Source: Panopea generosa
Lineage: Eukaryota > Mollusca > Bivalvia > Adapedonta > Hiatellidae
DNA length: 64,000 nt
Reading direction: 5' to 3'
NCBI GenBank assembly: GCA_029582155.1
Contig: CM055902.1
Location: 11,318,541 to 11,382,540 of the forward strand
Below the pieces are notes generated by a model, which was not told the DNA's origin, did no database searches, and worked only from the letters and a program-made list of their open reading frames with translations. This document shows positions 39,101 to 52,630 of the stretch, one piece after another (the stretch's first letter is position 1; each line of letters starts with the position of its first letter). The position numbers were made by a program, and so were the translations under genes.

Positions 39101-42100
39101 TTTACAATAAATAGTTCTACCTCATGGACAACACTTTGGTCATTAATTAGTTCTACCTCACGAGCAACACCTTGTACAATAACTAGTTCTACCTCATGGA
39201 CAACACCTTGTACATTACCTAGTTCTACCTAATCGACATTATATTAACTAGTTCTAACTCATGAGCAACACCTTGTACATTAACTACTTTAACCTCATGG
39301 ACAACACCTTGTAGATTTACTAGTTCTACCTCATGAACAACACCTTGTGCAATAAGTAGTTCTACCTCATGGACAACACCTTTTACAATAAATAGTTCTA
39401 CCTCATGGACAACACCTTGTACAATAACTAGTTCTACCTCATGAGCAACACCTTGTACAGTAACTAGTTCTATCTCATGGACAACACCTTGTACATTTAC
39501 TAGTTCTACCTTATGGAAAACACCTTGTACAATAACTAGTTCTACCTCATGAGCAACACCATGTACAATAACTAGTTCTAACCCATGGACAACACCTTGT
39601 TCAATAACTTGTTCTACCTCATGGACAACACCTTGTACATTTACTAGATCTACCTTATGAGCAACACATTGTACATTAACAAGTTCTACCTCATGGACAG
39701 CACCTTGTACATTAACTAGTTCTACTTCATGAGCAAGACCTTGTACAATAACTAGTTCTACCTCATGTACAACACCTTGTACATTAACTTGTTCTACCTT
39801 ATGAGCAACACATTGTACATTAACTAGTTCTACCTCATGGACAGCACCTTGTACATTAACTAGTTCTACTTCATGAGCAAGACCTTGTACAATAACTAGT
39901 TCTACCTCATGTACAACACCTTGTACATTAACTTGTTCTACCTCATGAGCAACACCTTGAACATTAACTAGTTCTACCTCATGGACAACACCTTGTACAA
40001 AAACTAGTTCTACCTCAGGAGCAACACCTTGTACATTAACTTGTTCTACCTCATGAGCAACACCATGTACATTAACTAGTTCTACCCCATGGACAACACC
40101 TTCTTCAATAACTTGTTCTACCTCATGGACAACACCTTGTACATTGACAAGTTCTACCTCATGGACAACACCTTGTACATTAGATAGTTCTACCTCATGA
40201 GCAACACATAGTACAATAACTAATTCTATGTCATGGACAACACCTTGTACATTAACTAGTTCTACCCTATGGACAACAGATTATACAATAACTATTTCTA
40301 CCTTTTGGACAACACCTTGTACAATAACTAGCTCTACCTAATGAACAACACCTTGTACAATTACTAGTTCTACCTCATGGACAACACCTTGTACACTAAC
40401 TAGTTCTACCTCATGGACAACAGATTGTACAACAACTAGTTCTACCTTATGGACAACACCTTGTACAATAACTAGCTCTACCTCACGGACAACAATTTGT
40501 ACAATTACTAGTTCTACCTCATGGACAACACCTTGTACATTAACTAGTTTTACCTCATCGACAACATATTAACTAGTTCTACCTCATGAGCAACACCTTG
40601 AACATTAACTAGTTCTACCTGATGGACAACACTTTGTAGATTTATTAGTTCTACCTCATGGACAACACCTTGTGCAATAACTAGTTCTACCTCATGGACA
40701 ACACCTTTTACAATAACTAGTTCTACCTCATGGACAACACCTGGGTCAATAACTAGTTCTAGCTCATGGACAACACCTTGTACAATAACTAGTTCTACCT
40801 CATAGACAACACCTTGAACATTTACTAGTTCTACCTCATGGAAAACACTTTGTAGATTTACTAGTTCTACCTCATGGACAACACCTTGTACAATAACTAG
40901 TTCAACCTCATGGACAACACCTTTTACAATAACTAGTTCAACCTCATGGACAGCACCTCGGTCATTAACTAGTTCTACCTCATGGACAACACCTTGTACA
41001 ATAACTAGTTCTACCTCATAGACAACACCTTGTACAATAACAAGGTCTACTTCATGGACAACACCTTGTACAATAACTAGTTCTGCCTCATGGACAACAC
41101 CTTGTACAATAGCTAGTTCTACCACATGAACAATACCTTGTACAATAACTAGTTCTACCTCATGGACAACACCTTGTACATTTACTAGTTCTACCTCATG
41201 GACAACACCTTGTACAAAAACTAGTTCTACCTCATGAGCAACACCTTGTACAATAAATAGTTCTACCTCAAGGACAACACCCTGTACAATAACTAGTTCT
41301 ACCTCTTGGGCAACACCTTGTTCAATAACTAGTTCTACCTCATGGACAACACCTTGTACAATAACTGGTTTTACCTCAAGGACAACACCTTGTACAATAA
41401 CTAGTTCTACCTCATGGGCAGCACCTTGTACAATAACTAGTTATACCTCATGGACAACACCTTGTTCAATAACTAGTTCTACCTACCTCATGGACAACAC
41501 CTTGTACATTTACTAGTTCTACCTGATGAGCAACACATTGTACATTATTTAGTTCTACCTCATTGGCAGCAACCTGTACATTAACTAGTTCTACCTCATG
41601 AGCAAGACCTTGTACAATAACTAGTTCTACCTCATGGACAACACCTTGTACAATAACTATTTCTACCTCATGAGCAAGACCTTGTACAATAACTAGTTCT
41701 ACCTCATGGACAACACCTTGTACAATTACTAGTTATATCTCATGGACAACACCTTGTACAATTACTAGTTCTACCTCATGGACTACACCTTGTTTAATAA
41801 CTAGTTCTACCTCATGGACAAAACCTTGTATAATAACTAGTTCTACCTCATGAGAAACACCTTGTACAATAACTAGTTCTACCTCTTGGGCAACACCTTG
41901 TTCAATAACTAGTTCTACCCCATGGGCAGTACCATGTACAATAACTGGTTCTACATCATGAGCAACACCTTGTACATTAACTAGTTCTACCTCATGGGCA
42001 TCACCTTGTACAATAACTAGTGATACCTACCTCATGGACAACACCTTGTACATTTACTAGTTCTACCTCATGGACAACACCTTGTACAATAACTAGTTCT

Positions 42101-45100
42101 ACCTGATGGACAACACACTGTACATTAACTAGTTCTACCTCATTGGCAGCACCCTGTATATTAACTAGTTCTACCTCATGAACAAGACCTTGTACAATAA
42201 CTAGTTATATCTCATGGACAACACCATGTAAAATTACTAGTTCTACCTCATGGATTACACCTGGTTCAATAACCAGTTCTACCTGATGGACAACACCTAG
42301 TATAATAACTAGTTCTACCTCATGAGCAACACCTTTTACAATAACTAGTTCTACCTCATGGACAACACCTTGTTCAATAACTTGTTCTACCTCATGGACA
42401 ACACCTTGTACATTTACTAGATCTACCGTATGAGCAACACATTGTACATTAACTAGTTCTACCTCATTGGCAGCACTTTGTACATTAACTAGTTCTTCTT
42501 CATGAGCAAGACTTTGAACAATAACTTGTTCTACCTCATGTACAACACCTTGTACATTAACTAGTTCTACCTCATGAGCAACACCTTCAACATTAACTAG
42601 TTCTACCTCAGGAGCAACACCTTGTACATTAACTAGTTCTACCTCATGAGCAACACCATGTACATTAACTAGTTCTACCTCATGGACAACACCTTGTTCA
42701 TTAACTAGTTCTACCTCATGGACAACACCTTGTACAATAACTAGTTCTACCTCATGAGCAACACATTGTATAATAACTAGATCTACCTCATGGACAACAC
42801 CTTGTACATTTACTAGTTCTACCGCATGAGCAACACATTGTACATTAACTAGTTCTACCTCACTGGCAGCACCCTGTACATTAACTAGTTTTACCTCATG
42901 AGCAAGACCTTGTACATTAACTAGTTCTACCTCATGGACAACACCTTGTATAATAACTACTTCTATCTCATGGACAACACCTTGTACAATTACTAGTTAT
43001 ACCTCATGGACTACACCTTGTTCAATAACTAGTTCTACCTCATGGACAACACCTTGTTCAATAACTAGTTCTACCACATGGGCAGCACCTTGTACAATAA
43101 CTAGTTCTACATCAAGAGCAACACCTTGTACATTAACTAGTTCTACCTCATGGACTACACCTTGTACAATAACTAGTTCTACCTCATGAGCAACACATTG
43201 TACAATAATTAGTTCTACCTCATGGACAACACCTTGTGCATTACCTAGTTCTACCTCATGAGCAACACCTAGTACAATAACTAATTCTACCTCATGGACA
43301 ACACCTTGTACAATAACTAGTTCTACCTCACGAGCAACATATTGTACAATAACTAGTTCTACCTGATGAACAACACCTTGTACAATAACTAGTTCTACCT
43401 CATGGACAACACCTTGTACAATAACTAGTTCTACCTGATGGACAACACCTTGTACATTAACTAGTTCTACCTCATGGACTACACCTTGTACAATAACTAG
43501 TTCTACCTCATGAGCAACACCTAGTACAATAACTAATTCTACCTCATGGACATCACTTTGTTCAATAACTTGTTCTACCTCATGAGCAACACCTAGTACA
43601 ATAACTAATTCTACCTCATGGACATCACCTTGTACAATAACTAGTTCTACCTCACGAGCAACACCCTGTACAATAACTAGTTCTACCTCATCGACAACAT
43701 ATTAACTAGTTCTACCTCATGAGCAACACCTTTAACATTAAATAGTTCTACCTCATGGACAACACCTTGTAGATTTACTAGTTCTACCTCATGCACAACA
43801 CCTTTTGCAATAACTAGTTCTACCTCATGGACAACACCTTTTACAATAACTAGTTCTATCTCATGGACAACACCTAGGTCATTAACTAGTTCTACCTCAT
43901 GGACAACACCTTGTACCATAACAAGTTCTACCTCATGAGCAACACCATGTACAATAACTAGTTCTACCTCATGAGCAACACCTTGTACATTAACTAGTTC
44001 TACCTCATGGACAACACCTTGTACATTAACTAGTTCTACCTCATAGACAACACTTAGTACAATAACTAGTTCTACCTCATGAGCAACACATTGTACATTA
44101 ACTAGTTCTACCTCATGGGCAGCACCTTGTACATTAACTAGTTCTACTTAATGAGCAAGACCTTGTACAATAACTAGTTCTACCTCATGGACAACACCTT
44201 GTACAATAACTAGTTCTGCCTCATGGACAACACCTTGTACAATAGCTAGTTCTACCACATGGGCAGCACCTTGTACAATAACTAGTGATACCTACCTCAT
44301 GGACAACACCTTGTACATTTACTAGTTCTACCTCATGGACAACACCTTGTACAAAAACTAGTTCTACCTCATGAGCAACACCTTGTACAATAAATAGTTC
44401 TATCTCATGGACAACACCTTGTACAATAACTAGTTCTACCTCATGGACAACACCTTGTACAATAACTAGTTCTATCTCATGGACAACACCTTGTACAATA
44501 ACTAGTTCTACCTGATGGACAACACCTTGTACATTAACTAGTTCTACCTCATGGACTACACCTTGTTCAATAACTAGTTCTACCACATGGGCAGCACCTT
44601 GTACAATAACTAGTTCTACCCCATGGACAACACCTGTTCAATAACTTTCTTACCTCATGGACAACACCTTGTACATTTACTAGATCTACCTTATGAGCAA
44701 CACATTGTACAATAACTAGTTCTACCTCATGGACAACACCTTGTGCATAACCTAGTTCTACCTCATGGACAACACCTTGTGCATTACCTAGTTCTATCTC
44801 ATGAGCAACACATAGTACAATAACTAATTCTACCTCATGGACAACATCTTGTACAATAACTAGTTCTACCTCACGAGCAACATATTGTACAATAACTAGT
44901 TCTACCTCATGAGGAAGAACTTGTACATTAACTAGTTCTACCTCATAGACAACACTTAGTACAATAACTAGTTCTACCTCATGAGCAACACCATGTTCAA
45001 TAACTAGTTCTACCCCATGGACAACACCTTGTTCAATAACTTGTTCTACCTCATGGACAACACCTTGTACATTTACTAGATCTACCTTATGAACAACACA

Positions 45101-48100
45101 TTGTACATTAACTAGTTCTACCTCATGGGCAGCACCTTGTAAATTAACTAGTTCTACTTCATGAGCAAGACCTTGTACAATAACTAGTTCTACCTCATGT
45201 ACAACACCTTGTACATTAACTAGTTCTACCTCATGAGCAACACCTTGAACATTAACTCATTCTACCTCATGGACAACACCTTGTATAAAAACTAGTTCTA
45301 CCTCAGGAGCAACACCTTGTACATTAACTAGTTATACCTCATGAGCAACACCATGTACATTAACTAGTTCTACCTCATGGACAACACCTTGTACATTAAC
45401 TAGTTCTACCTCATGGACAACACCTTGCACAATAACTAGTTCTACCTCATGAGCAACACATTGTATAATAACTAGTTCTACCTCATGGACAACACCTTGT
45501 ACATTTACTAGTTCTACTTCATGAGCAACACATTGTACATTAACTAGTTCTACCTCATTGGCAGCACCCTGTACATTAACTAGTTCTACCTCATGAGCAA
45601 GACCTTGTACAATACCTAGTTCTATCTCATGGACAACACCTTGTACAATAACTAGTTCTACCTCATGGACAACACCTTGTGCAATAACTAGTCCTATCTC
45701 ATGGACAACACCTTGTACAATAACTAGTTCTATCTCATGGACAACACCTTGTACATTTACTAGTTCTACCTCATGAGCAACACATTGTACATTAACTAGT
45801 TCTACCTCATTGGCAGCACCCTGTACATTAACTAGTTCTACCTCATGAGCAGGACCTTGTGCAATAACTAGTCCTACCTCATGGACAACACCTTGTACAA
45901 TAACTAGTTCTATCTAATGGACAACACCTTGTACAATAACTAGTTCTACCTCATGGACAACACCTTGTGCAATAACTAGTCCTATCTCATGGACAACACC
46001 TTGTACAATAACTAGTTCTACCTGATGGACAACACCTTGTACATTAACTAGTTCTACCTCATGGACTACACCTTGTTCAATAACTAGTTCTATAACATGG
46101 GCAGCACCTTGTACAATAACTAATTCTACCCCATGGACAACACCTTGTTCAATAACTTGTTCTATCTCATGGACAACACCTTGTACATTAACTAGTTCTA
46201 CCTCATGGACAACAGATTGTACAATAACTAATTCTATCTTATGGACAACACCTTGTACAATAACTAGCTCTATCTCATGGAAAACACCTTCAAGATTTAC
46301 TAGTTCTACCTCATGCACAACACCTTGTGCAATAACTAGTTCTACCTCATGGACAACACCTTTTACAATAACTAGTTCTACCTCATGGACAACACCTAGG
46401 TCATTAACTAGTTCTACCTCATGGACAACACCTTGTACCATAACTAGTTCTACCTCATGAGCAACACCATGTACAATAACTAGTTCTACCTCATGAGCAA
46501 CACCTTGTACAGTTACTAGTTCTACCTCATGGACAACACCTTGTACATTAACTAGTTCTACCTCATGGACAACACCTAGTACAATAACTAGTTCTACCTC
46601 ATGAGCAACACCATGTTCAATAACTAGTTCTACCTCATGGACAACACCTAGTACAATAACTAGTTCTACCTCATGGACAACACCTTTTACAATAACTAGT
46701 TCTACCTCATGGACAACACCTAGGTCATTAACTAGTTCTACCTCATGGACAACACCTTGTACCATAACTAATTCTACCTCATGAGCAACACCATGTACAA
46801 TAACTAGTTCTACCTCATGAGCAACACCTTGTACAGTTACTAGTTCTACCTCATGGACAACACCTTGTACATTAACTAGTTCTACCTCATGGACAACACC
46901 TAGTACAATAACTAGTTCTACCTCATGAGCAACACCATGTTCAATAACTAGTTCTACCCCATGGACAACACCTTGTACATTTACTAGATCTACGTTATGA
47001 GCAACACATTGTACATTAACTAGTTCTACCTCATGGGCAACACCTTGTACATTAACTAGTTCTACTTCATGAGCAAGACCTTGTACAATAACTAGTTCTA
47101 CCTCATGTACAACACCTTGTACATTAACTAGTTCTACCTCATGAGCAACACCTTGAACATTACCTAGTTGTACCTCATGGACAACACCTTGTACAAAAAC
47201 TAGTTCTACCTCAGGAGCAACACCTTGTACATTAACTAGTTCTACCTCATGAGCATCACAATGTACATTAACTAGTTCTACCTCATGGACAACACCTTGT
47301 ACATTAACTAGTTCTACCTCATGGACAACACCTTGTACAATAACCAGTTCTACCTCATGAGCAACACATTGTATAATAACTAGTTCTTACTCATGGACAA
47401 CACCTTGTACATTAAATAGTTCTACCTCATGAGCAACACATAGTACAACAACTAATTCTACCTCATGGACAACACCTTGTACATTAACTAGTTCTACCCC
47501 ATGGACAACAGATTGTACAATAAATAGTTCTACCTTATGGACAACACCTTGTACAATAACTAGCTCTACCTCATGGAAAACACCTTGTACAATTACTAGT
47601 TCTACCTCATAGACAACACCTTGTACATTAACTAGTTCTACCTCATGGACAACAGATTGTACAATAACTAGTTCTACCTTATGGACAACACCTTGTACAA
47701 TAACTAGCTCTATCTCATAAAAACACCGTGTACAATTACTAGTTCTACCTCATGGACAACACCTTGTACATTAACTAGTTTTACCTCATCGACAACATAT
47801 TAACTAGTTCTACCTCATGAGCAACACCTTGAACATTAACTAGTTCTACCTCATGGACAACACCTTGTAGATTTACTAGTTCTACCTCATGGACAACACC
47901 TTGTGCAATAACTAGTTCTACCTCATGGACAACACCTTTTACAATAACTAGTTCTACCTCATGGACAACACCTAGGTCATTAACTAGTTCTACCTCATGG
48001 ACAACACCTTGTACAATAACTAGTTCTACCTCATGGACAACACCTTTTACAATAACTAGTTCTACCTCATGGACAACACCTAGGTCATTAACTAGTTCCA

Positions 48101-51100
48101 CCTCATGGACAACACCTTGTGCAATAACTAGTTCTACCTCATGAGCAATACCTTGTACAATAACTAGTTCTACCTCATGAACAACACCTTGTACAATAAC
48201 TAGTTCTAACGCATGAGCAACACCTTGTACATTTACTAGTTTTACCTCTTGGGCAACACCTTGTACAATAACTAGTTCTACATGATGGGCAACACCTTGT
48301 ACATTAACTAGTTCTACTTCATGGGCAACACCTTGTACAATAACTAGTTCTACCTCATGGACAACACCTTGTACAGTTACTAGTTCTACCTCATGGACAA
48401 CACCTTGTACATTAACTAGTTCTACCTCATGGACAACACCTAGTACAATAACCAGTTCTACCTCATGAGCAACACATTGTATAATAACTAGTTCTTACTC
48501 ATGGACAACACCTTGTACATTAAATAGTTCTACCTCATGAGCAACACATAGTACAACAACTAATTCTACCTCATGGACAACACCTTGTACATTAACTAGT
48601 TCTACCCCATGGACAACAGATTGTACAATAAATAGTTCTACCTTATGGACAACACCTTGTACAATAACTAGCTCTACCTCATGGAAAACACCTTGTACAA
48701 TTACTAGTTCTACCTCATAGACAACACCTTGTACATTAACTAGTTCTACCTCATGGACAACAGATTGTACAATAACTAGTTCTACCTTATGGACAACACC
48801 TTGTACAATAACTAGCTCTATCTCATAAAAACACCGTGTACAATTACTAGTTCTACCTCATGGACAACACCTTGTACATTAACTAGTTTTACCTCATCGA
48901 CAACATATTAACTAGTTCTACCTCATGAGCAACACCTTGAACATTAACTAGTTCTACCTCATGGACAACACCTTGTAGATTTACTAGTTCTACCTCATGG
49001 ACAACACCTTGTGCAATAACTAGTTCTACCTCATGGACAACACCTTTTACAATAACTAGTTCTACCTCATGGACAACACCTAGGTCATTAACTAGTTCTA
49101 CCTCATGGACAACACCTTGTACAATAACTAGTTCTACCTCATGGACAACACCTTTTACAATAACTAGTTCTACCTCATGGACAACACCTAGGTCATTAAC
49201 TAGTTCCACCTCATGGACAACACCTTGTGCAATAACTAGTTCTACCTCATGAGCAATACCTTGTACAATAACTAGTTCTACCTCATGAACAACACCTTGT
49301 ACAATAACTAGTTCTAACGCATGAGCAACACCTTGTACATTTACTAGTTTTACCTCTTGGGCAACACCTTGTACAATAACTAGTTCTACATGATGGGCAA
49401 CACCTTGTACATTAACTAGTTCTACTTCATGGGCAACACCTTGTACAATAACTAGTTCTACCTCATGGACAACACCTTGTACAAGGTGTTGTCCATGAGG
49501 TAGAACTAGTTATACCAAGGAAACAAACTCTATCAGAGCTATCTATAATAGCTGTTATCTTATTTCAAGCTTAATAATTTGGTACATTTAAGTTGTTGTT
49601 TTGTATGGTGTTACGCATCACTTTCAACAATTGTTCAGTCATATTGTGACAGTGTCTACTTGGGACAGTTTCCGAGTGCTGCCACACTGGGATACTGTGC
49701 CATAGACACATGGTATGATACCCATCCAAGTTAGATTATACTGACACTGGGATGCCCAGACAGAACTATCCTCTAAATGCTGAGCGCCAAGTGAGGAAGC
49801 TTCTCGTGCTATTTTCAAGTTTTTGGTATGACAAGACCGGGGATTGAACCCACAGCCTTCTGAATGGGAGGTGGACACGCCGTCACTAGACTACCACTGC
49901 AGTTCAATATAAAGAAAGAATTGGGAGGAATAACTGATTTCGCTATACAAATGTTTTCAAAGAAGAAATACACTTTTAAACGTCTTACCAACTGCGTGGT
50001 TTTCACCTTCAAAATACAACTGTGTTAGTTTATCAAGTGGTGTGAATGGTGATTTAGGGCTATCACCTGCATTGGTGCATGGTGTTATCTTGGTGGAGGC
50101 CTGGAACATCAGCTCCAAGTCATGACCAACATTTTTGTATTGTTGATTGACAGATTTGAGGAAGGCATCCTCAATGTAATAGATCTGAAGAAAATAAAAA
50201 TTACATCTTCATTATTTGTATTATGCAGACATGAACTGATTAAAACAAACTCTTCAGTTGCTTGTATTGTGTAAACATGAACTGATTAAAACAAATATTG
50301 CCGTTGCTTGTATTATGTAGACATGAACTGATAAAAACAAAAAACACAGTTATTTGTATTATGTAAACATGAACTGATTAAAACAAACACTGCAGTTGCT
50401 TGTATTATGTAGACATGAACTGATTAAAACAAAAACCACAGTTATTTGTATTATGTAGACATGAACTGCTTAAAAGAAACACTGCAGTTGCTTGTATAAT
50501 GTAAACATGAACTGATTCAAACAAACTTTGCAGTTACTTGTATTATGTAGACATGAAATGATTTAATCAAACACCGCAGTTATTTGTATTATGTAGACAT
50601 GAACTGATTAAAACAAACACTGCAGTTGCTTGTATTATGTAGAACGAACTGATTAAAACAAACACTGCAGTTGCTTGTATTATGTTGACATGAACTGATT
50701 AAAACAAACACCACAGTTATTTGTATTATGTAGACATGAACTGATTAAAACAAACACGGATGTTTTTTGTATTATGTAGACATGAACTGATTAAAACAAA
50801 CCATGCAGTTATTTGTATTATGTAGACATGAACTGATTAAAACAAACACTGCAGTTGCTTGTATTATGTTGACATGAACTGATTAAAACAAACACCACAG
50901 TTATTTGTATTTTGTAGACATGAACTGATTAAAACAAATACTGCATTTATTTGTATTATGTAGACATTAACTGATTAAAACAAACACAGCCACCATTTGT
51001 ATTATATAGACATGAACTGATTAAAACAAACACTGCATTTATTTGTATTATGTAGACATGAACTGATAAAAAACAAATACAGCGTTTATTTGTATTATGT

Positions 51101-52563
51101 AGACATTAACTGATTAAAATAAACACAGCATTCATTTGTATTATATAGACATGAACTGATTTAAACAAACACTGCATTTATTTGTATTATGTAAACATGA
51201 ACTGATTAAAACAAACACTGCATTTATTTGTATTATGTAGACATGAACTGACTAAAACAAACACTGCATTCATTTGTATTATGTAGACATGAACTGACTA
51301 AAACAAACACTGCATTCATTTGTATTATGTAGACACAAACTGATTAAAACAAACACTGCAGTTACTTGTATTATGTAGACACGGACTGATTTAAACAAAC
51401 ACTGCAGTTGCTTGTATTATGTAGACATGAACTGATTAAAACAAACAGTGCACTTGCTTTAGTAAAAAACAGTTAACAAAAACAATAACAATCAACAGAC
51501 TAATATTTGATAATGAATGGTAATGATATGCCCTAAATACAGAACCTTATGATATGCCCTAAATACAGAACCTTAATGGTTGAGTGTATACCTAAGTACT
51601 ACAGTAACTGTTCTTTTCCCTCAAAACAAAAAATTGTGCCTCTTATGAAAACATAGCAGTCAGGTACCTTAAAAGGGTAAGCAAAATTTATATTTTTAGC
51701 AACTGAAATAAGAAATGCCAAATAAAACTGTTAAAGTATATTTTAGAGAACAATATAATGCTAAATGTTACAACTTTCATAATTGTAGTACTAATATATT
51801 AGGACTGGTATTGATATTTGTACTGTAAATACTATGTTAAGTTAAAAAAACAAATAAACATGACGGTTTCAGACACATTACAATTGTTAATTATAAGTAA
51901 CAAACAAAAACAAATTTGTAGAATATAGATAAAATATTTGAACATATATATGTATGTATATCAATGATAATATGTAGTTATGTATCTTCTCTGTAATTTG
52001 TGAGTGTTTTGTAACCCGCCTAGTATAAGGCAAAAATCATGTAAATGTTATGCTGAATAAAATATTGAAAATATTGAATTGGTTAGAAAATGATCTTAAG
52101 AGTGTTATGTTTTATTTTCCAGTTTGCTAAAAATTCCCATTGTGAAATTTGACACACCAAAATTAATCAATGCTAATTTATTGATTTTATTTAATAATGG
52201 CTTTACCAAAATATAAACTGTTTACAGTGTAAATGTACTTACCTTATTAACCTTTAACTGCTTGTAGAATCTTGCAACATTTTCTTGAAATGCCAAGGCT
52301 TCAATCCTCCCTGAGGAATCTTGGAATAAAACTTTGAAAAAGTTTTTTCCAAATTTTGATTTCTGTTGCTCTGATTTTTGAATGACACGAGCACAAATTG
52401 GCCAAATCTGACCGTTTCTGTAAGTAAAACAATTTCTCATTGGACAAAGTTGTTGGTGAAAAGATCCTTTTTAGAGAAGGAAGGTCATGAATTTGGAATG
52501 GAAACAAAACAGGAGCCCCTAATCTATGTCAATCACCTGTTACATCTTTTCAAAGGTTGAATC

Positions 52564-52630
<67 letters not shown>

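Noticed and set aside
45914-46765. 283-codon minus-strand open frame of VELVIVQGVVHE repeats
   Set aside because: It is the 36-bp minisatellite read in a frame kept open by its multiple-of-three period. The same array has many broken frames and no start or splice context.
37370-49480. Possible CRISPR-like array (regular repeats)
   Set aside because: No unique spacers; units are contiguous and the context is a eukaryotic intron.
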